A stretch of 26,847 nucleotides of DNA from a virus. Below, in pieces: positions 16,404-23,467 of this stretch. How positions within the stretch are numbered: the stretch's first letter is position 1; each line of letters begins with the position of its first letter. The stretch covers positions 1 through 26,847 of IMG/VR virus record IMGVR_UViG_3300030098_000131. One strand, given 5' to 3'. The position numbers and the translations under genes were made by a program. Below the pieces are notes generated by a model. The model saw nothing but the letters and a program-made list of their open reading frames with translations, was not told the origin of the DNA and searched no databases.

Positions 16404-17939
16404 TTAGTCAAGTATTTCTTTATATAATTCTATTATTTTTGTATGAATATTTATTCTATTATCTAACATTCGATACATTCGCTGCTCTGCTCCCGATCCA
16501 TATAGCTGCACAACAGTGCATTTATGCTTCTGCCCAGAGCGATGGACACGAGCATTTGCTTGTGCATATGTCTCCAGTGACGATGTTGGCCCCCACCACA
16601 CAACAGTGTTCGCTGCTGTCAACGTGACGCCGTGTGCTGCGGCTTGTGGTTGTATTACTAGCACCTTGGGGTCTGGGCTTTTTTGAAACCGAGAGAATAT
16701 ATCAGTGCGTTTGTTCGCAGGAACATCTCCTCGTATGACCTCACACGTCACGCCGTCGCTGGTAAGCTTGTCTACCAATAGATCTATGGCGTGTTTAAAT
16801 GGGACAAACACTAGAACTTTCTGACTGCTCTCGTTTATGGTTTCTTTGAGGACTTTGTATCTGTTAGATATATCGAACTCTATTGTTGCATTACCATCTG
16901 TATACACAGCACCAGACGATATTTGTAGCAACTTGTTTAGCACTATCGCTGCATTTACAGCGGTGACGCTCTCATCTTCTATGTGCATAATCATCTTTTT
17001 GCGTAGACTTTCATAGTAGCTATTCTGCTGCCTAGTCATTTCTACTTTACGTTTTGTGTACACCATGTCTGGCAGATCTAAACACTCTTCTTTTGTAAAT
17101 CTGATTGCAGGTTGCAAACAGCTATAAACAATAGACTGTGCGGTGTCTTTTGGTTTCCATTTAAATGGAGATACTCTCCACATAATCATATCTCTAAAAG
17201 ACCCAAAGAACCTTGGAACACTCGTGGGGTTTACTAACTTAGCTAACCCATAAGCGTCGAGAGGTGACTGTGCAGCAGGTGTACCTGTCATCATCCACAA
17301 CCAATCGTCCTCGCCTACAATCTTATTAAGGATCTTCCATCGCTTTGTCTGTGCATTTTTGTAGTGCGTGGCTTCGTCCACGATAAACAAATCAAACCCA
17401 CTGTTTATTATGTCGTCTTTGACAATCTCCACGCCATCGTAATTTATGATTACAAACTCTGCGTCCCCATTAATTATTTTCTTACGCTTCTCTTTGCTTC
17501 CATGCGCGATGTCCACCGTCCGATGTGTTGCAAACGAAAACAAGTCTGTGCGCCATGCACTGTCCATAATCGATAACGGGCAAATAACTAACACGCGGTT
17601 TACCTTGCCCTGTGACATCAAGTAGTCAGCAGCCCATATAGCGGATGCTGTCTTGCCTGTGCCTTGTTCGTTAAAACAAAAAGACTTTTTATTCATAGTC
17701 ATAAACGACGATGTAGTCTTCTGATGATCGAATGGCTTATGTTGTCCAGGCCAGGCATAACGTTTAGTGATAGGTGACGGCACGTTTATGTTTAACCCTC
17801 GCAGGATGTGGGCTTCGTCAAGCCCCCAGTTTACAACGACTTCGTTCATCGACAACTCCTTGCTCTTTGGGATTACAGTCGTAATCTGTTTAGGATTACG
17901 GACTTTCAGCAATATTGCCTTGTCCCTAATTATTTTCAT
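16404..17939 (-). CDS. SNF2-type superfamily 2 helicase
   Basis: This is a 511-residue ATP-dependent DNA translocase. Visible motifs are: Q-like KPFDHQKTT (68-76); Walker A NEQGTGKTA (90-98); motif Ia LVICPLSI (117-124); motif II VDEATHYKN (187-195), a DEAT rather than DEAH box; motif III MMTGTP (216-221); motif V AAHGVTLTAANTVVW (434-448); and motif VI QANARVHRSGQ (460-470). The GQ ending of motif VI and the NxxTLTAAN-like motif V are SNF2-family features. It is short for the family and has no accessory domain, which is usual for phage versions. The start follows a GGAGAACAAC leader that touches the ATG. In the operon it lies with polymerase, nuclease and SSB, so replication fork restart or recombination is likely. 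Confidence 0.9.
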   Translation of the reverse strand: MKIIRDKAILLKVRNPKQITTVIPKSKELSMNEVVVNWGLDEAHILRGLNINVPSPITKRYAWPGQHKPFDHQKTTSSFMTMNKKSFCFNEQGTGKTASAIWAADYLMSQGKVNRVLVICPLSIMDSAWRTDLFSFATHRTVDIAHGSKEKRKKIINGDAEFVIINYDGVEIVKDDIINSGFDLFIVDEATHYKNAQTKRWKILNKIVGEDDWLWMMTGTPAAQSPLDAYGLAKLVNPTSVPRFFGSFRDMIMWRVSPFKWKPKDTAQSIVYSCLQPAIRFTKEECLDLPDMVYTKRKVEMTRQQNSYYESLRKKMIMHIEDESVTAVNAAIVLNKLLQISSGAVYTDGNATIEFDISNRYKVLKETINESSQKVLVFVPFKHAIDLLVDKLTSDGVTCEVIRGDVPANKRTDIFSRFQKSPDPKVLVIQPQAAAHGVTLTAANTVVWWGPTSSLETYAQANARVHRSGQKHKCTVVQLYGSGAEQRMYRMLDNRINIHTKIIELYKEILD

Positions 17940-17949
17940 GTTGTTCTCC
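17940..17949 (-). promoter_or_regulatory. GGAGAACAAC translation leader before the helicase gene
   Basis: Read on the minus strand, GGAGAACAAC ends directly at the ATG of the SNF2-type helicase (17939). The GGAG is a Shine-Dalgarno site at six-base spacing. The identical ten-base string precedes three other minus-strand starts in the window. Confidence 0.75.
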
Positions 17950-17963
17950 GTGGTAGAAAGGTT

Positions 17964-18251
17964 CTACCTTTTCTTCTTTCGGCTGCTCATCGCACCACCT
18001 GCGGCACGATTTTTCTTGCGGCTTTGTATTGTTACACCGTCTTTATTCTTTCCACCTTTACTCAGTGGTTTCTTGTGGGCAATGTCTTTGCCTTCTCGTT
18101 TATCTGCTTTGCCGTTCTTATTCTTGTCTACACCTTTTTTGTCCATCTTACGCCTAGCGCGTTGGCGTTCCATGCGAGCTTCGTGTTCACCTCTGGCTTT
18201 TTGCTGTTTGTATTCTTTCTTATACGGTCTTGGCTTGTTCTTATAAGGCAT
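17964..18251 (-). CDS. Very basic small protein with EF-hand-like loop and degenerate HNH-like motif
   Basis: This 95-residue Lys/Arg-rich protein starts at the ATG at 18251, which overlaps the nuclease stop as TAATG and has GGGAG upstream; an ATG eight codons further up lies inside the nuclease gene and lacks such a site. Residues 42-53, DKNKNGKADKRE, fit the spacing of an EF-hand calcium loop (D, N, N, G, D, E at positions 1, 3, 5, 6, 9 and 12). Residues 56-86, from DIAHKKPLSKGG to SRKKNRAAGG, resemble the HNH-nuclease core (DHxxPLSKGG...CNRxKG). The zinc cysteines are missing and the first histidine is displaced. It could be a degenerate or unusual HNH nuclease, or a DNA-condensing or nucleic-acid-binding protein. 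Its place between Cas4-like nuclease and helicase supports a DNA role. Confidence 0.7.
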   Translation of the reverse strand: MPYKNKPRPYKKEYKQQKARGEHEARMERQRARRKMDKKGVDKNKNGKADKREGKDIAHKKPLSKGGKNKDGVTIQSRKKNRAAGGAMSSRKKKR

Positions 18252-18922
18252 TAGTTTCTCCCATTGTGAGCACATTCAAGCACTGGACAGTGACGTTTAC
18301 ACAACCCTGATGGGCGCGGATTCCATACGTCTGACTCAAATGCTTTCTCCATCTTACCATATATCTTTAACCATTTCTCCCAAAGATTTGGTTCTGAGTC
18401 AATTTCATACTCAGCTTTTATTAAGTTTTTAGCTATGACAAAGAGAAGTCCTGCTTTTACTTTTGTTATTTGTGGGTAGTGTTTGAATATAATCAAAGCC
18501 ATTAGCTCTAGCTGTCCGTTGTCAGCATACTTAGCAGACTTGCCTGTCTTGTAATCAACAACCCACGCAACACCTGCCAACACGTCTATAACTATGAGGT
18601 CAGCTATCCCGCGAAACCAAACACGTTTGTCAAAAAAATCACAAGGCTCAAGGTCAGCGGTCAGTCCCATTTTCTTTTCGCATACCTTTACACCACGCTT
18701 GTTGTTGAGTGCGTCAAGAATAGATTTAATGAACTCGAATCTTTTTGGAAGGGGCAATCCTGATCCAATGTAGTCTTCACATGCTTTGTGAAACTCTGTT
18801 CCATAACGCATGGCCTCTGTCTCTTCGACAGGATATTCTTTTAAAATCTTTTCGTAGTAAAACTGTTTAGGGCATGTTTCAAATGCCTTTGCTTTACTAA
18901 ACGACCAAGGTGCTATGCTCAC
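18251..18922 (-). CDS. Cas4/RecB-like PD-(D/E)XK nuclease with four-cysteine Fe-S motif
   Basis: This is a 223-residue exonuclease-like protein. The RecB-family core is visible: GTEFH (H45), GIADLIV (D108), VVDYKTGK (D123 and K125) and QLELMAL (Q137). Cys17 near the N-terminus together with C208, C212 and C217 at the C-terminus (GLCKRHCPVLEC) gives the one-plus-three cysteine layout that holds a 4Fe-4S cluster in Cas4 and AddB-type nucleases. No other CRISPR component is present, so this is a phage replication or recombination nuclease rather than an adaptation enzyme. It starts with GTG, overlapping the polymerase stop as GTGA, with GGAG nine bases upstream. Its stop overlaps the start of the basic protein, so all three are coupled. 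Confidence 0.85.
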   Translation of the reverse strand: MSIAPWSFSKAKAFETCPKQFYYEKILKEYPVEETEAMRYGTEFHKACEDYIGSGLPLPKRFEFIKSILDALNNKRGVKVCEKKMGLTADLEPCDFFDKRVWFRGIADLIVIDVLAGVAWVVDYKTGKSAKYADNGQLELMALIIFKHYPQITKVKAGLLFVIAKNLIKAEYEIDSEPNLWEKWLKIYGKMEKAFESDVWNPRPSGLCKRHCPVLECAHNGRN

Positions 18923-20733
18923 TCACAATCTCCATATGATTTGCCTACACCACTTTCACAATCTATAGGAAGTCCTGCCGCCCAGTCGGGTGTTGCTCGC
19001 ATACAAGTCTCCACGTGTTGTTGTGCTAAGAGAACCTCGTCATCAGGAACACAGCATACAATCGAGTCGTGTACTGTTAATACTACTTTGTATTTCTTAC
19101 TTATTCTTAGCATTTGCTCGCCTATAATGCAACGAGCTATGGCTTGGCACACGTTCTCTATAACCTTACCGCCGTATATTCTGTTTCGACCTCGCCTAGT
19201 TTTGTAGGTGTATTCGTTATCTTTGTAGCTAAGGTCTTCGTAAAACAGAGGCAATCCTGATGGTAGGATCAAAGCCTTGTTACTGGTATCGATATCTATG
19301 ACGCCGTCACGTCCAAACAAAGCTTTTCGATTGTTGGTCAGTTGACCAACCATGTGGCTTGCGTCACGCCACAGCTTACTTATCTTAAAATTAGACTGGC
19401 GGTATATGTTTATAACTCTTCGAGCTTCGTCAGGAGATATGTCAAACCCAAACGTCTTGAGTTGTGCCGCAAACTTCTCTGCCCCCATGCCATACCCTGC
19501 ACCAAGGATCGTGGTCTTGCCAACAAACCTCTGGTCTTTGGTAACATCTTCTTCGTCACATCCATAAATGCGAGAAGCCATCTTCACATAGACATCTTCT
19601 CCGTTAGCAAACGAACTTGTTAAGTCTTCTTGCTCTGCAAGCCACGCAAGAACTCGTGCCTCTATCTGTGCACTGTCTGCTTCTATGATTGTATGTCCTT
19701 CGGGTGCGATGATTGCCTTCTTTAGTTTCTTCGCATTTGGCCCTCGGCTCGGTAGGTTCTGCAAATTTATCTTGTCAGCCCCACCCCATCTGCCTGTATG
19801 CGCGGCGTAATATCTTACAGGTACAGGGAGCAGCCCACGTTTAGCTATACCTATAAACCTGTTTGTACGTGTTTCTTCTAGAGTACTTTTGTTACCCAGA
19901 CGTGCCGCAATCAGTGACTGTACTCTGTCGTCTTCGTGTTCCTCTAGCTCTTTGAACCCCTCGTCTGATTTGGCAAAAGCATATGTCTCTTTCTCAGTCG
20001 TAGGGCTTATCTTTTTAGGAGGGTCTACATCCAGTTCTCGCAACAAATCTGCAAACTTCTGATTAGACATTAAATCTTTTTTGTCTGTGATGTCTGCCTC
20101 ACGTAACAACTTGTCTTTACGATCTCTTGTATCTTCAAGGTGTTGTTCTAGCAGCCCAAGATCCAGATCAAGCGTAGGCTCAATAAACATACGCAAGGTC
20201 AGGTCTATCAGTTTCAATTCTTGTTTGGGGAATTTAGCCCCCATAATTTTAAAGAGCTTGTAGGTTAAATCCACATCGTTTTTAGCGTACTCACCGTACC
20301 TTTCAGCCTCTCTCACAGTAAAGTCAGCACGGCGTTTGCCCTTGGCATCGTGTACCTCGCTACCTTTGATGCCTACACCATACCGTTCTGCCACCGCTTT
20401 AAGAGATGCACTTGTCTCCACGCCATGCAAGGCACGTGCCATACACATCGTGTCGAACCATGCTTTTGGTTTGATGTTATAATGCCAACTAAGTATTGCC
20501 CCATCAAACATAGTATTGTGACAGAGTATAGCAGACGTAGAGAAGTCTACGTGTGATAGTAGACGTTTGATTAAACCAGGGTCATTTACATACTTGGTAG
20601 ATTTGTTGTTCTTTTTTATAGCAAGACCAATAATCTCGAACTGTCTATCGCGCACGTATTCCTCGGTTGTCATCTTCGACAACGAGTAATCTTGAGAATA
20701 ATAAGTTTCAAAGTCTAAGGTGTATATGTCCAT
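18919..20733 (-). CDS. Family A DNA polymerase with 3'-5' exonuclease domain
   Basis: This is the 604-residue replicative polymerase. Exonuclease motifs are LDFET (D7, E9), CHNTMFDG (D77) and YAKND (Y149, D153), so proofreading looks intact. Polymerase motifs are TGRWGG (313-318), motif A EADSAQIEAR (351-360, D353) and the O-helix motif B R402-x3-K406-x7-Y414-G415. Motif C is TVHDSIV (H555, D556), with Ser in place of the usual Glu after HD. The residue at K+4 in the O-helix is Leu410, equivalent to Phe762 of E. coli Pol I. No 5' nuclease domain is present, as is normal for phage versions. The start overlaps the upstream stop as TAATG. A palindromic repeat lies inside the gene (codons 462-467). 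Confidence 0.93.
   Translation of the reverse strand: MDIYTLDFETYYSQDYSLSKMTTEEYVRDRQFEIIGLAIKKNNKSTKYVNDPGLIKRLLSHVDFSTSAILCHNTMFDGAILSWHYNIKPKAWFDTMCMARALHGVETSASLKAVAERYGVGIKGSEVHDAKGKRRADFTVREAERYGEYAKNDVDLTYKLFKIMGAKFPKQELKLIDLTLRMFIEPTLDLDLGLLEQHLEDTRDRKDKLLREADITDKKDLMSNQKFADLLRELDVDPPKKISPTTEKETYAFAKSDEGFKELEEHEDDRVQSLIAARLGNKSTLEETRTNRFIGIAKRGLLPVPVRYYAAHTGRWGGADKINLQNLPSRGPNAKKLKKAIIAPEGHTIIEADSAQIEARVLAWLAEQEDLTSSFANGEDVYVKMASRIYGCDEEDVTKDQRFVGKTTILGAGYGMGAEKFAAQLKTFGFDISPDEARRVINIYRQSNFKISKLWRDASHMVGQLTNNRKALFGRDGVIDIDTSNKALILPSGLPLFYEDLSYKDNEYTYKTRRGRNRIYGGKVIENVCQAIARCIIGEQMLRISKKYKVVLTVHDSIVCCVPDDEVLLAQQHVETCMRATPDWAAGLPIDCESGVGKSYGDCE
19333..19350. repeat. Palindromic repeat copy 1 (inside the polymerase gene)
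   Basis: GTTGGTCA-GT-TGACCAAC has two perfect 8-base arms around a two-base centre. It lies within the polymerase coding sequence and is read on the minus strand as VGQLTN (residues 462-467). The same arms recur at three other places in the minus-strand arm. Confidence 0.85.
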
Positions 20734-21194
20734 TACTTGCTCACGACTTCACCGCCACAAGCCATATACCCACAGGCATCTACCCAGTTGTCCATATGCT
20801 TCGGGTTTGATCCTATCCTTGCAATTTTTAGCAACGTCATAAGCACAGGCACATCGTGTGGTTTAATAAAATCTATCAGCCCCAAGTGTGCGTTCCACAA
20901 TGCAGCTATACGAATAAAGTTATCTTCCATATCGCCATGCTCTGCTGCACGATCTTTTGTAACGTACTTTTTAGCAGTGTCTAAAATTTCATCTCGCTTC
21001 ATCCAATCCCATTCGTATACAAGCTTCTTTAGATCCGTTTCTTCTCGCCAGTTTTCTGATCCGATACGTGAAATAAGATTTTTTACAAAGTGTATGTCCA
21101 CATCACACGCGGCTGCTACCTCTGCGTTTTCTGCTTTTCTGTTTTTTAGAAGGTAGTCCCATACCTTCTCTTCCTTCTTCGTCATGTTTGTCAT
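20733..21194 (-). CDS. DUF6378-like protein with N-terminal helix-turn-helix
   Basis: This is a 153-residue protein. Residues about 7-45 look like a small winged-helix or HTH (EEKVWDYLLKNRKAENAEVAAAC...). Residues 68-150 match the phage family I know as DUF6378: DEILDTAKKYVTKDRAAEHGD, DNFIRIAALWNAHLG, DVPVLMTLLKIARI and WVDACGYMACGGE. That all-helical family is thought to be related to MazG-type nucleotide pyrophosphatases, but its activity is not established, and the HTH addition is inferred. The ATG at 21194 is preceded directly by GGGAGAACAAC; a second ATG three codons on is less well placed. The stop overlaps the polymerase start, so the two are coupled, in keeping with a role in nucleotide supply or in control of polymerase expression. 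Confidence 0.8.
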   Translation of the reverse strand: MTNMTKKEEKVWDYLLKNRKAENAEVAAACDVDIHFVKNLISRIGSENWREETDLKKLVYEWDWMKRDEILDTAKKYVTKDRAAEHGDMEDNFIRIAALWNAHLGLIDFIKPHDVPVLMTLLKIARIGSNPKHMDNWVDACGYMACGGEVVSK

Positions 21195-21300
21195 GTTGTT
21201 CTCCCTCTTGCCACGGTGGTGGCGATAGACTTACGCTATCTTTTTTAAGAATAGACACTCTACGCCTATACCCATAGATTTCTTTTAGTGATACTTTCAT
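21103..21300 (-). CDS. Possible small basic protein overlapping the DUF6378-like gene
   Basis: This frame encodes 65 residues. Its ATG at 21300 overlaps the upstream stop as ATGA, as elsewhere in this operon, and it is the only frame that fills the roughly 100-base gap before the next gene. The N-terminal 31 residues (MKVSLKEIYGYRRRVSILKK, then DSVSLSPPPWQ) look like real protein. The last 30 residues are an out-of-frame reading of the next gene's start and are Lys/Arg/Glu-rich low-complexity. A 92-base overlap is long for this genome, so the gene is uncertain. No function is recognised. Confidence 0.4.
   Translation of the reverse strand: MKVSLKEIYGYRRRVSILKKDSVSLSPPPWQEGEQHDKHDEEGREGMGLPSKKQKSRKRRGSSRV
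21195..21204 (-). promoter_or_regulatory. GGAGAACAAC translation leader before the DUF6378-like gene
   Basis: On the minus strand the ten-base string GGAGAACAAC ends at the ATG at 21194, identical to the helicase leader. It lies inside the overlapping 65-codon frame upstream, if that frame is translated. Confidence 0.75.
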
Positions 21301-21485
21301 ATGTTTACACCGTTTATTCTCATCCTAGAGACAAACGATTTTAACTCTTCTCGCGCACGAAACAAGTCCTGTTCTGTATTTTTAGGTCTATCCCTGCGAC
21401 CAAGTTCATCTTGTAACCTGTCAACTTGTTGCTTCAAGAAGCGATACTCGTACTTGAGCGCAGGGCTTAACTGTTCATCACCCAT
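21297..21485 (-). CDS. Small coiled-coil protein, unknown function
   Basis: This 62-residue protein is almost entirely helical and charged (ALKYEYRFLKQQVDRLQDEL, then a loop and REELKSFVSRMR), with heptad-like spacing of Leu and Val. It overlaps the upstream gene by eight bases and the following frame by four. The ribosome site is weak, so it probably depends on coupling. No known family was recognised. It is small enough to be an adaptor or an inhibitor of a host protein. Confidence 0.6.
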   Translation of the reverse strand: MGDEQLSPALKYEYRFLKQQVDRLQDELGRRDRPKNTEQDLFRAREELKSFVSRMRINGVNI

Positions 21486-21729
21486 CTGGACGCAACTTCG
21501 GTTTTACATTGGGTTCTTTTACACCAGATGTGAATGGTGTTCTTTTGCAATACATCATGATCTCTTTGCCATACGTGTCTGCAAGTATGTCGTACAAACC
21601 ATCTAGAACTCCATCGCCCATAGCTTCATAACATTCGTGCTCACTAGGGAATATGACACTTGTTGCTACGTCTTGGTTATCAACAACATATTCGATAATT
21701 AGTAATGTGTAAAATAATTTAAACATCAT
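21478..21729 (-). CDS. Small protein with N-terminal hydrophobic segment
   Basis: This encodes an 83-residue protein of unknown function. I chose the ATG at 21729, which has GGAGG upstream, rather than an ATG ten codons earlier that lies inside the preceding gene. The N-terminus MMFKLFYTLLIIEYVV is a short hydrophobic segment that could be a signal peptide or membrane anchor, although it is brief and lacks a clear cleavage site. The remainder contains two cysteines (in HECYEAMGD and MMYCKRT) and ends in a Pro/Lys-rich tail. Two cysteines after an export-like segment would fit a periplasmic disulfide protein, but this is inference. Confidence 0.6.
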   Translation of the reverse strand: MMFKLFYTLLIIEYVVDNQDVATSVIFPSEHECYEAMGDGVLDGLYDILADTYGKEIMMYCKRTPFTSGVKEPNVKPKLRPDG

Positions 21730-21982
21730 CTTGATCCTCCGCTTGCAAAAAGTCAGCAAACGTTTGACACATCTCGCTTATGATCGTAGCAAGTGCCATG
21801 TCTCTCTGTTCTTTCACCGTCGTGAGCATAAGCGTACCGCCCAATGCCCTCGCCAAACTGACCATTGCCATCTTGCCATCAGCTTCATTCTTCTTCAGAT
21901 ACGTCATCATCATTTTATAAGCTTCCTGAAAGCTTTCATCTGCATCAAAGTCTGAAGGCACTACTGTTGTATATTTGGTCAT
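21719..21982 (-). CDS. Small helical protein, unknown function
   Basis: This is an 87-residue acidic protein with an ATG at 21982 that overlaps the nuclease stop as ATGA and has GGAGGAG upstream. After a polar N-terminus (TTVVPSDFDADESFQEAY) it is made of two or three helices (MMMTYLKKNEADGKMAMVSL, then LATIISEMCQTFADFLQ) and ends in EDQDDV. There is no recognised motif. Its length and acidity would suit a small antagonist of a host protein, but nothing in the sequence proves that. Confidence 0.65.
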   Translation of the reverse strand: MTKYTTVVPSDFDADESFQEAYKMMMTYLKKNEADGKMAMVSLARALGGTLMLTTVKEQRDMALATIISEMCQTFADFLQAEDQDDV

Positions 21983-22257
21983 CTAAATAACTCCTCCACT
22001 GTATTAATATTATCTTCGTTAACAACTAGCGCAACGCCACCTGCTGTTTGAATATCTGACAAGTTCTTTTCTTGTAATGGTGTAGGCTTGTTGCTGCCTG
22101 CCTTACATTCGATACCGATGAAGCGTCCATCGTGACATGCGATAACGTCAGGCACACCGCTGCGCCCATACCCACCTGTCACTGGGTAGAAATAGTACGC
22201 CTCGTGCTTCTTCAGTATGGCAACGACTTTCTTTTTCACTTTAGCTTCTGGGGTCAT
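21979..22257 (-). CDS. VRR-NUC domain nuclease
   Basis: This 92-residue protein is a stand-alone VRR-NUC domain, a PD-(D/E)XK-type nuclease with probable Holliday-junction or flap-cleaving activity. Visible features are TPEAKVKKKVVAIL at the N-terminus, GRSGVPDVIAC (D37) and FIGIECKAG (E50-x-K52). The Q-containing helix LQEKNLSDIQTAGG follows, then ALVVNEDN. This is the complete catalytic set for the family in the usual order. It is likely to process replication or recombination intermediates. The ATG has GGAGAACCT directly upstream, a variant of the leader seen before other genes here. The gene follows a terminator-like palindrome, which may set it apart from upstream genes. Confidence 0.88.
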   Translation of the reverse strand: MTPEAKVKKKVVAILKKHEAYYFYPVTGGYGRSGVPDVIACHDGRFIGIECKAGSNKPTPLQEKNLSDIQTAGGVALVVNEDNINTVEELFR

Positions 22258-22282
22258 AGGTTCTCCATATAACTGGCATAGT

Positions 22283-22316
22283 AAAAAATAATAAGTGTTG
22301 GTCAGTGACCAACACT
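22283..22316 (-). terminator. Palindromic repeat copy 2 with U-rich tail (terminator-like)
   Basis: The core GTTGGTCA-G-TGACCAAC (22297-22313) is extended by three more paired bases on each side (22294-22316), giving 11-base arms around one base. On the minus strand it is followed by TTATTATTTTTT, so it resembles an intrinsic terminator or attenuator. The stop codon of the 87-residue gene (22302-22304) is inside the palindrome. The same arms occur elsewhere without a U-tract, so termination may not be the element's only role. Confidence 0.65.
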
Positions 22317-22565
22317 CTGCTCATCGTATACCCAGTATGTATACTCGTCGACACGTTCTCCTAAGCCTTCTATCGGATCGGAAGGCCACGATAGCATAGA
22401 CAACGTAGCGACCTTCCTCTGTATCCAGTTGGGCGTTTTAGTAAAAGAGATATAATCACCCGATACTGATGTGTCAAGACATTCCATACCAATACATACG
22501 ATTTTAACACTTTCCGTATCTTTACAGAACGAAACGCGATAGATCGCATTGTTTGCTAGGCTCAT
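22302..22565 (-). CDS. Unknown protein, 87 residues
   Basis: I chose the ATG at 22565, which overlaps the upstream stop as ATGA; an ATG three codons earlier is less likely. The N-terminal half appears beta-rich (AIYRVSFCKD, VKIVCIGMECLDTSV, YISFTKTPNWI) and the C-terminus is acidic with aromatic residues (VDEYTYWVYDEQ). No family was recognised. The last codons (VGH-stop) are made of the palindromic repeat. With the 294-residue protein it forms a two-gene cassette bracketed by two copies of that palindrome. Confidence 0.65.
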   Translation of the reverse strand: MSLANNAIYRVSFCKDTESVKIVCIGMECLDTSVSGDYISFTKTPNWIQRKVATLSMLSWPSDPIEGLGERVDEYTYWVYDEQSVGH

Positions 22566-23446
22566 GTTGTGCACAAGTAAAAGATGTTTTCAGCCGCACG
22601 ATAGCCAACGTTCTCGACATAATGATCGTTGAATAACATGCTCAGTATCGCCAACTTATCTTTGATCTCTTCGGGCATATCTTCTTCGCCGTAAGTAACC
22701 ATTGAAGAGCGATCCACATCAGGACTGTATCCGCTAAGATCAACGGATGCACACCTAAACTTGTTTTGACCAAAGGACTCATAGGCTTCAACATACGTGA
22801 ACTTCTTCGTATTGTTTTTCTTAGCATCATTGTAGTACTCTCGTGCCTCGAATATATCTCGCAAGTGTTCACCTAGTTGTTTATCTAAAAACTCATAACC
22901 AGAACTAATCATGTGTTTGAGTTCAGCTTCCAACGCATTGGTCTGGGTGTTCATATTGAAAAGTTGATTTGTCATTGTTGTTCTAATCTTTTCAAATGTT
23001 TCTTGCCAATCGCGTGTCGGCTTGTTTGCACCTCTGCAACATTCGTATTCAGTTAAGGTAACCGTCTGCGGTATTGTTAGAGGACGAAGATACGTTAACG
23101 CGTTTTTGACTCCTTTCTCTATGGTCATCGCTTGAAGGTGGTGGCATCTATCACCATACGAATACTTGCCGTTGTTTATGTTTGGTGAGTAGACGAGATA
23201 CTTCGGATCGTCATCGTTTGCTTTGTTATCCCTAGTATCTTTGAAGGCTATGTACCCAAGTGCAAAAGTATCCTTCTCACGATACACCCACTTAGACCAC
23301 TGATCTTTTGAAGCAGTTAAGTAATTGGTTTTCTGCTCGACCTCATGTGCAAAGTCCATCAGACCAATCGGATGATTGTGTGCGCCATCCCACTCGTCGT
23401 TCTCTTTCAGTATATTAGCCACTGACTTTATATTTAGTGCTTTCAT
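22562..23446 (-). CDS. Unknown phage protein, 294 residues
   Basis: This 294-residue protein has no recognised catalytic motif. The N-terminal part includes AHNHPIGLMDFAHEVE and WSKWVYREKDTFALGYIAF, and the middle (about 140-200) is helical. A C-terminal block reads DVDRSSMVTYGEEDMPEEI then KDKLAILSMLFNDHYV. Several His, Cys and Asp residues are spread out, and YGDRCHHLQ and YECCRGANK could bind metal, but no known pattern fits. The ATG has GGAG upstream (GGAGAAAAAATA). The palindromic repeat lies 20 bases before the start, and the stop overlaps the next gene's ATG. Placement beside an equally unknown 346-residue gene suggests a shared, uncharacterised function. Confidence 0.7.
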   Translation of the reverse strand: MKALNIKSVANILKENDEWDGAHNHPIGLMDFAHEVEQKTNYLTASKDQWSKWVYREKDTFALGYIAFKDTRDNKANDDDPKYLVYSPNINNGKYSYGDRCHHLQAMTIEKGVKNALTYLRPLTIPQTVTLTEYECCRGANKPTRDWQETFEKIRTTMTNQLFNMNTQTNALEAELKHMISSGYEFLDKQLGEHLRDIFEAREYYNDAKKNNTKKFTYVEAYESFGQNKFRCASVDLSGYSPDVDRSSMVTYGEEDMPEEIKDKLAILSMLFNDHYVENVGYRAAENIFYLCTT

Positions 23447-23467
23447 TATTTTTTCTCCATTGAAAGT

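Noticed and set aside
16379-16411. A TTGACT (-35-like) and TATCAT (-10-like) pair on the minus strand between the helicase and the coiled-coil gene
   Set aside because: The spacing is 21 bases, the -35-like hexamer spans the helicase stop codon, and the 17-base-spaced hexamer (TAAGTA) matches poorly. A promoter cannot be supported.
17767-18254. Two plus-strand frames of about 150 codons with hydrophobic, membrane-like sequence
   Set aside because: They are antisense to the Lys/Arg-rich basic gene, whose AAR/AAG codons read backwards as Phe/Leu/Ser, so the hydrophobicity is an artefact.
18251-18922. Cas4-like protein as a sign of a CRISPR system
   Set aside because: No repeat-spacer array, Cas1 or Cas2 is present; phage Cas4/RecB-like nucleases in replication operons are common.
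22972-22985. AGAACAACAATG inside the 294-residue gene as an internal start
   Set aside because: It lacks GGAG, is in frame within the gene (RTTM) and has no sign of a separate product.
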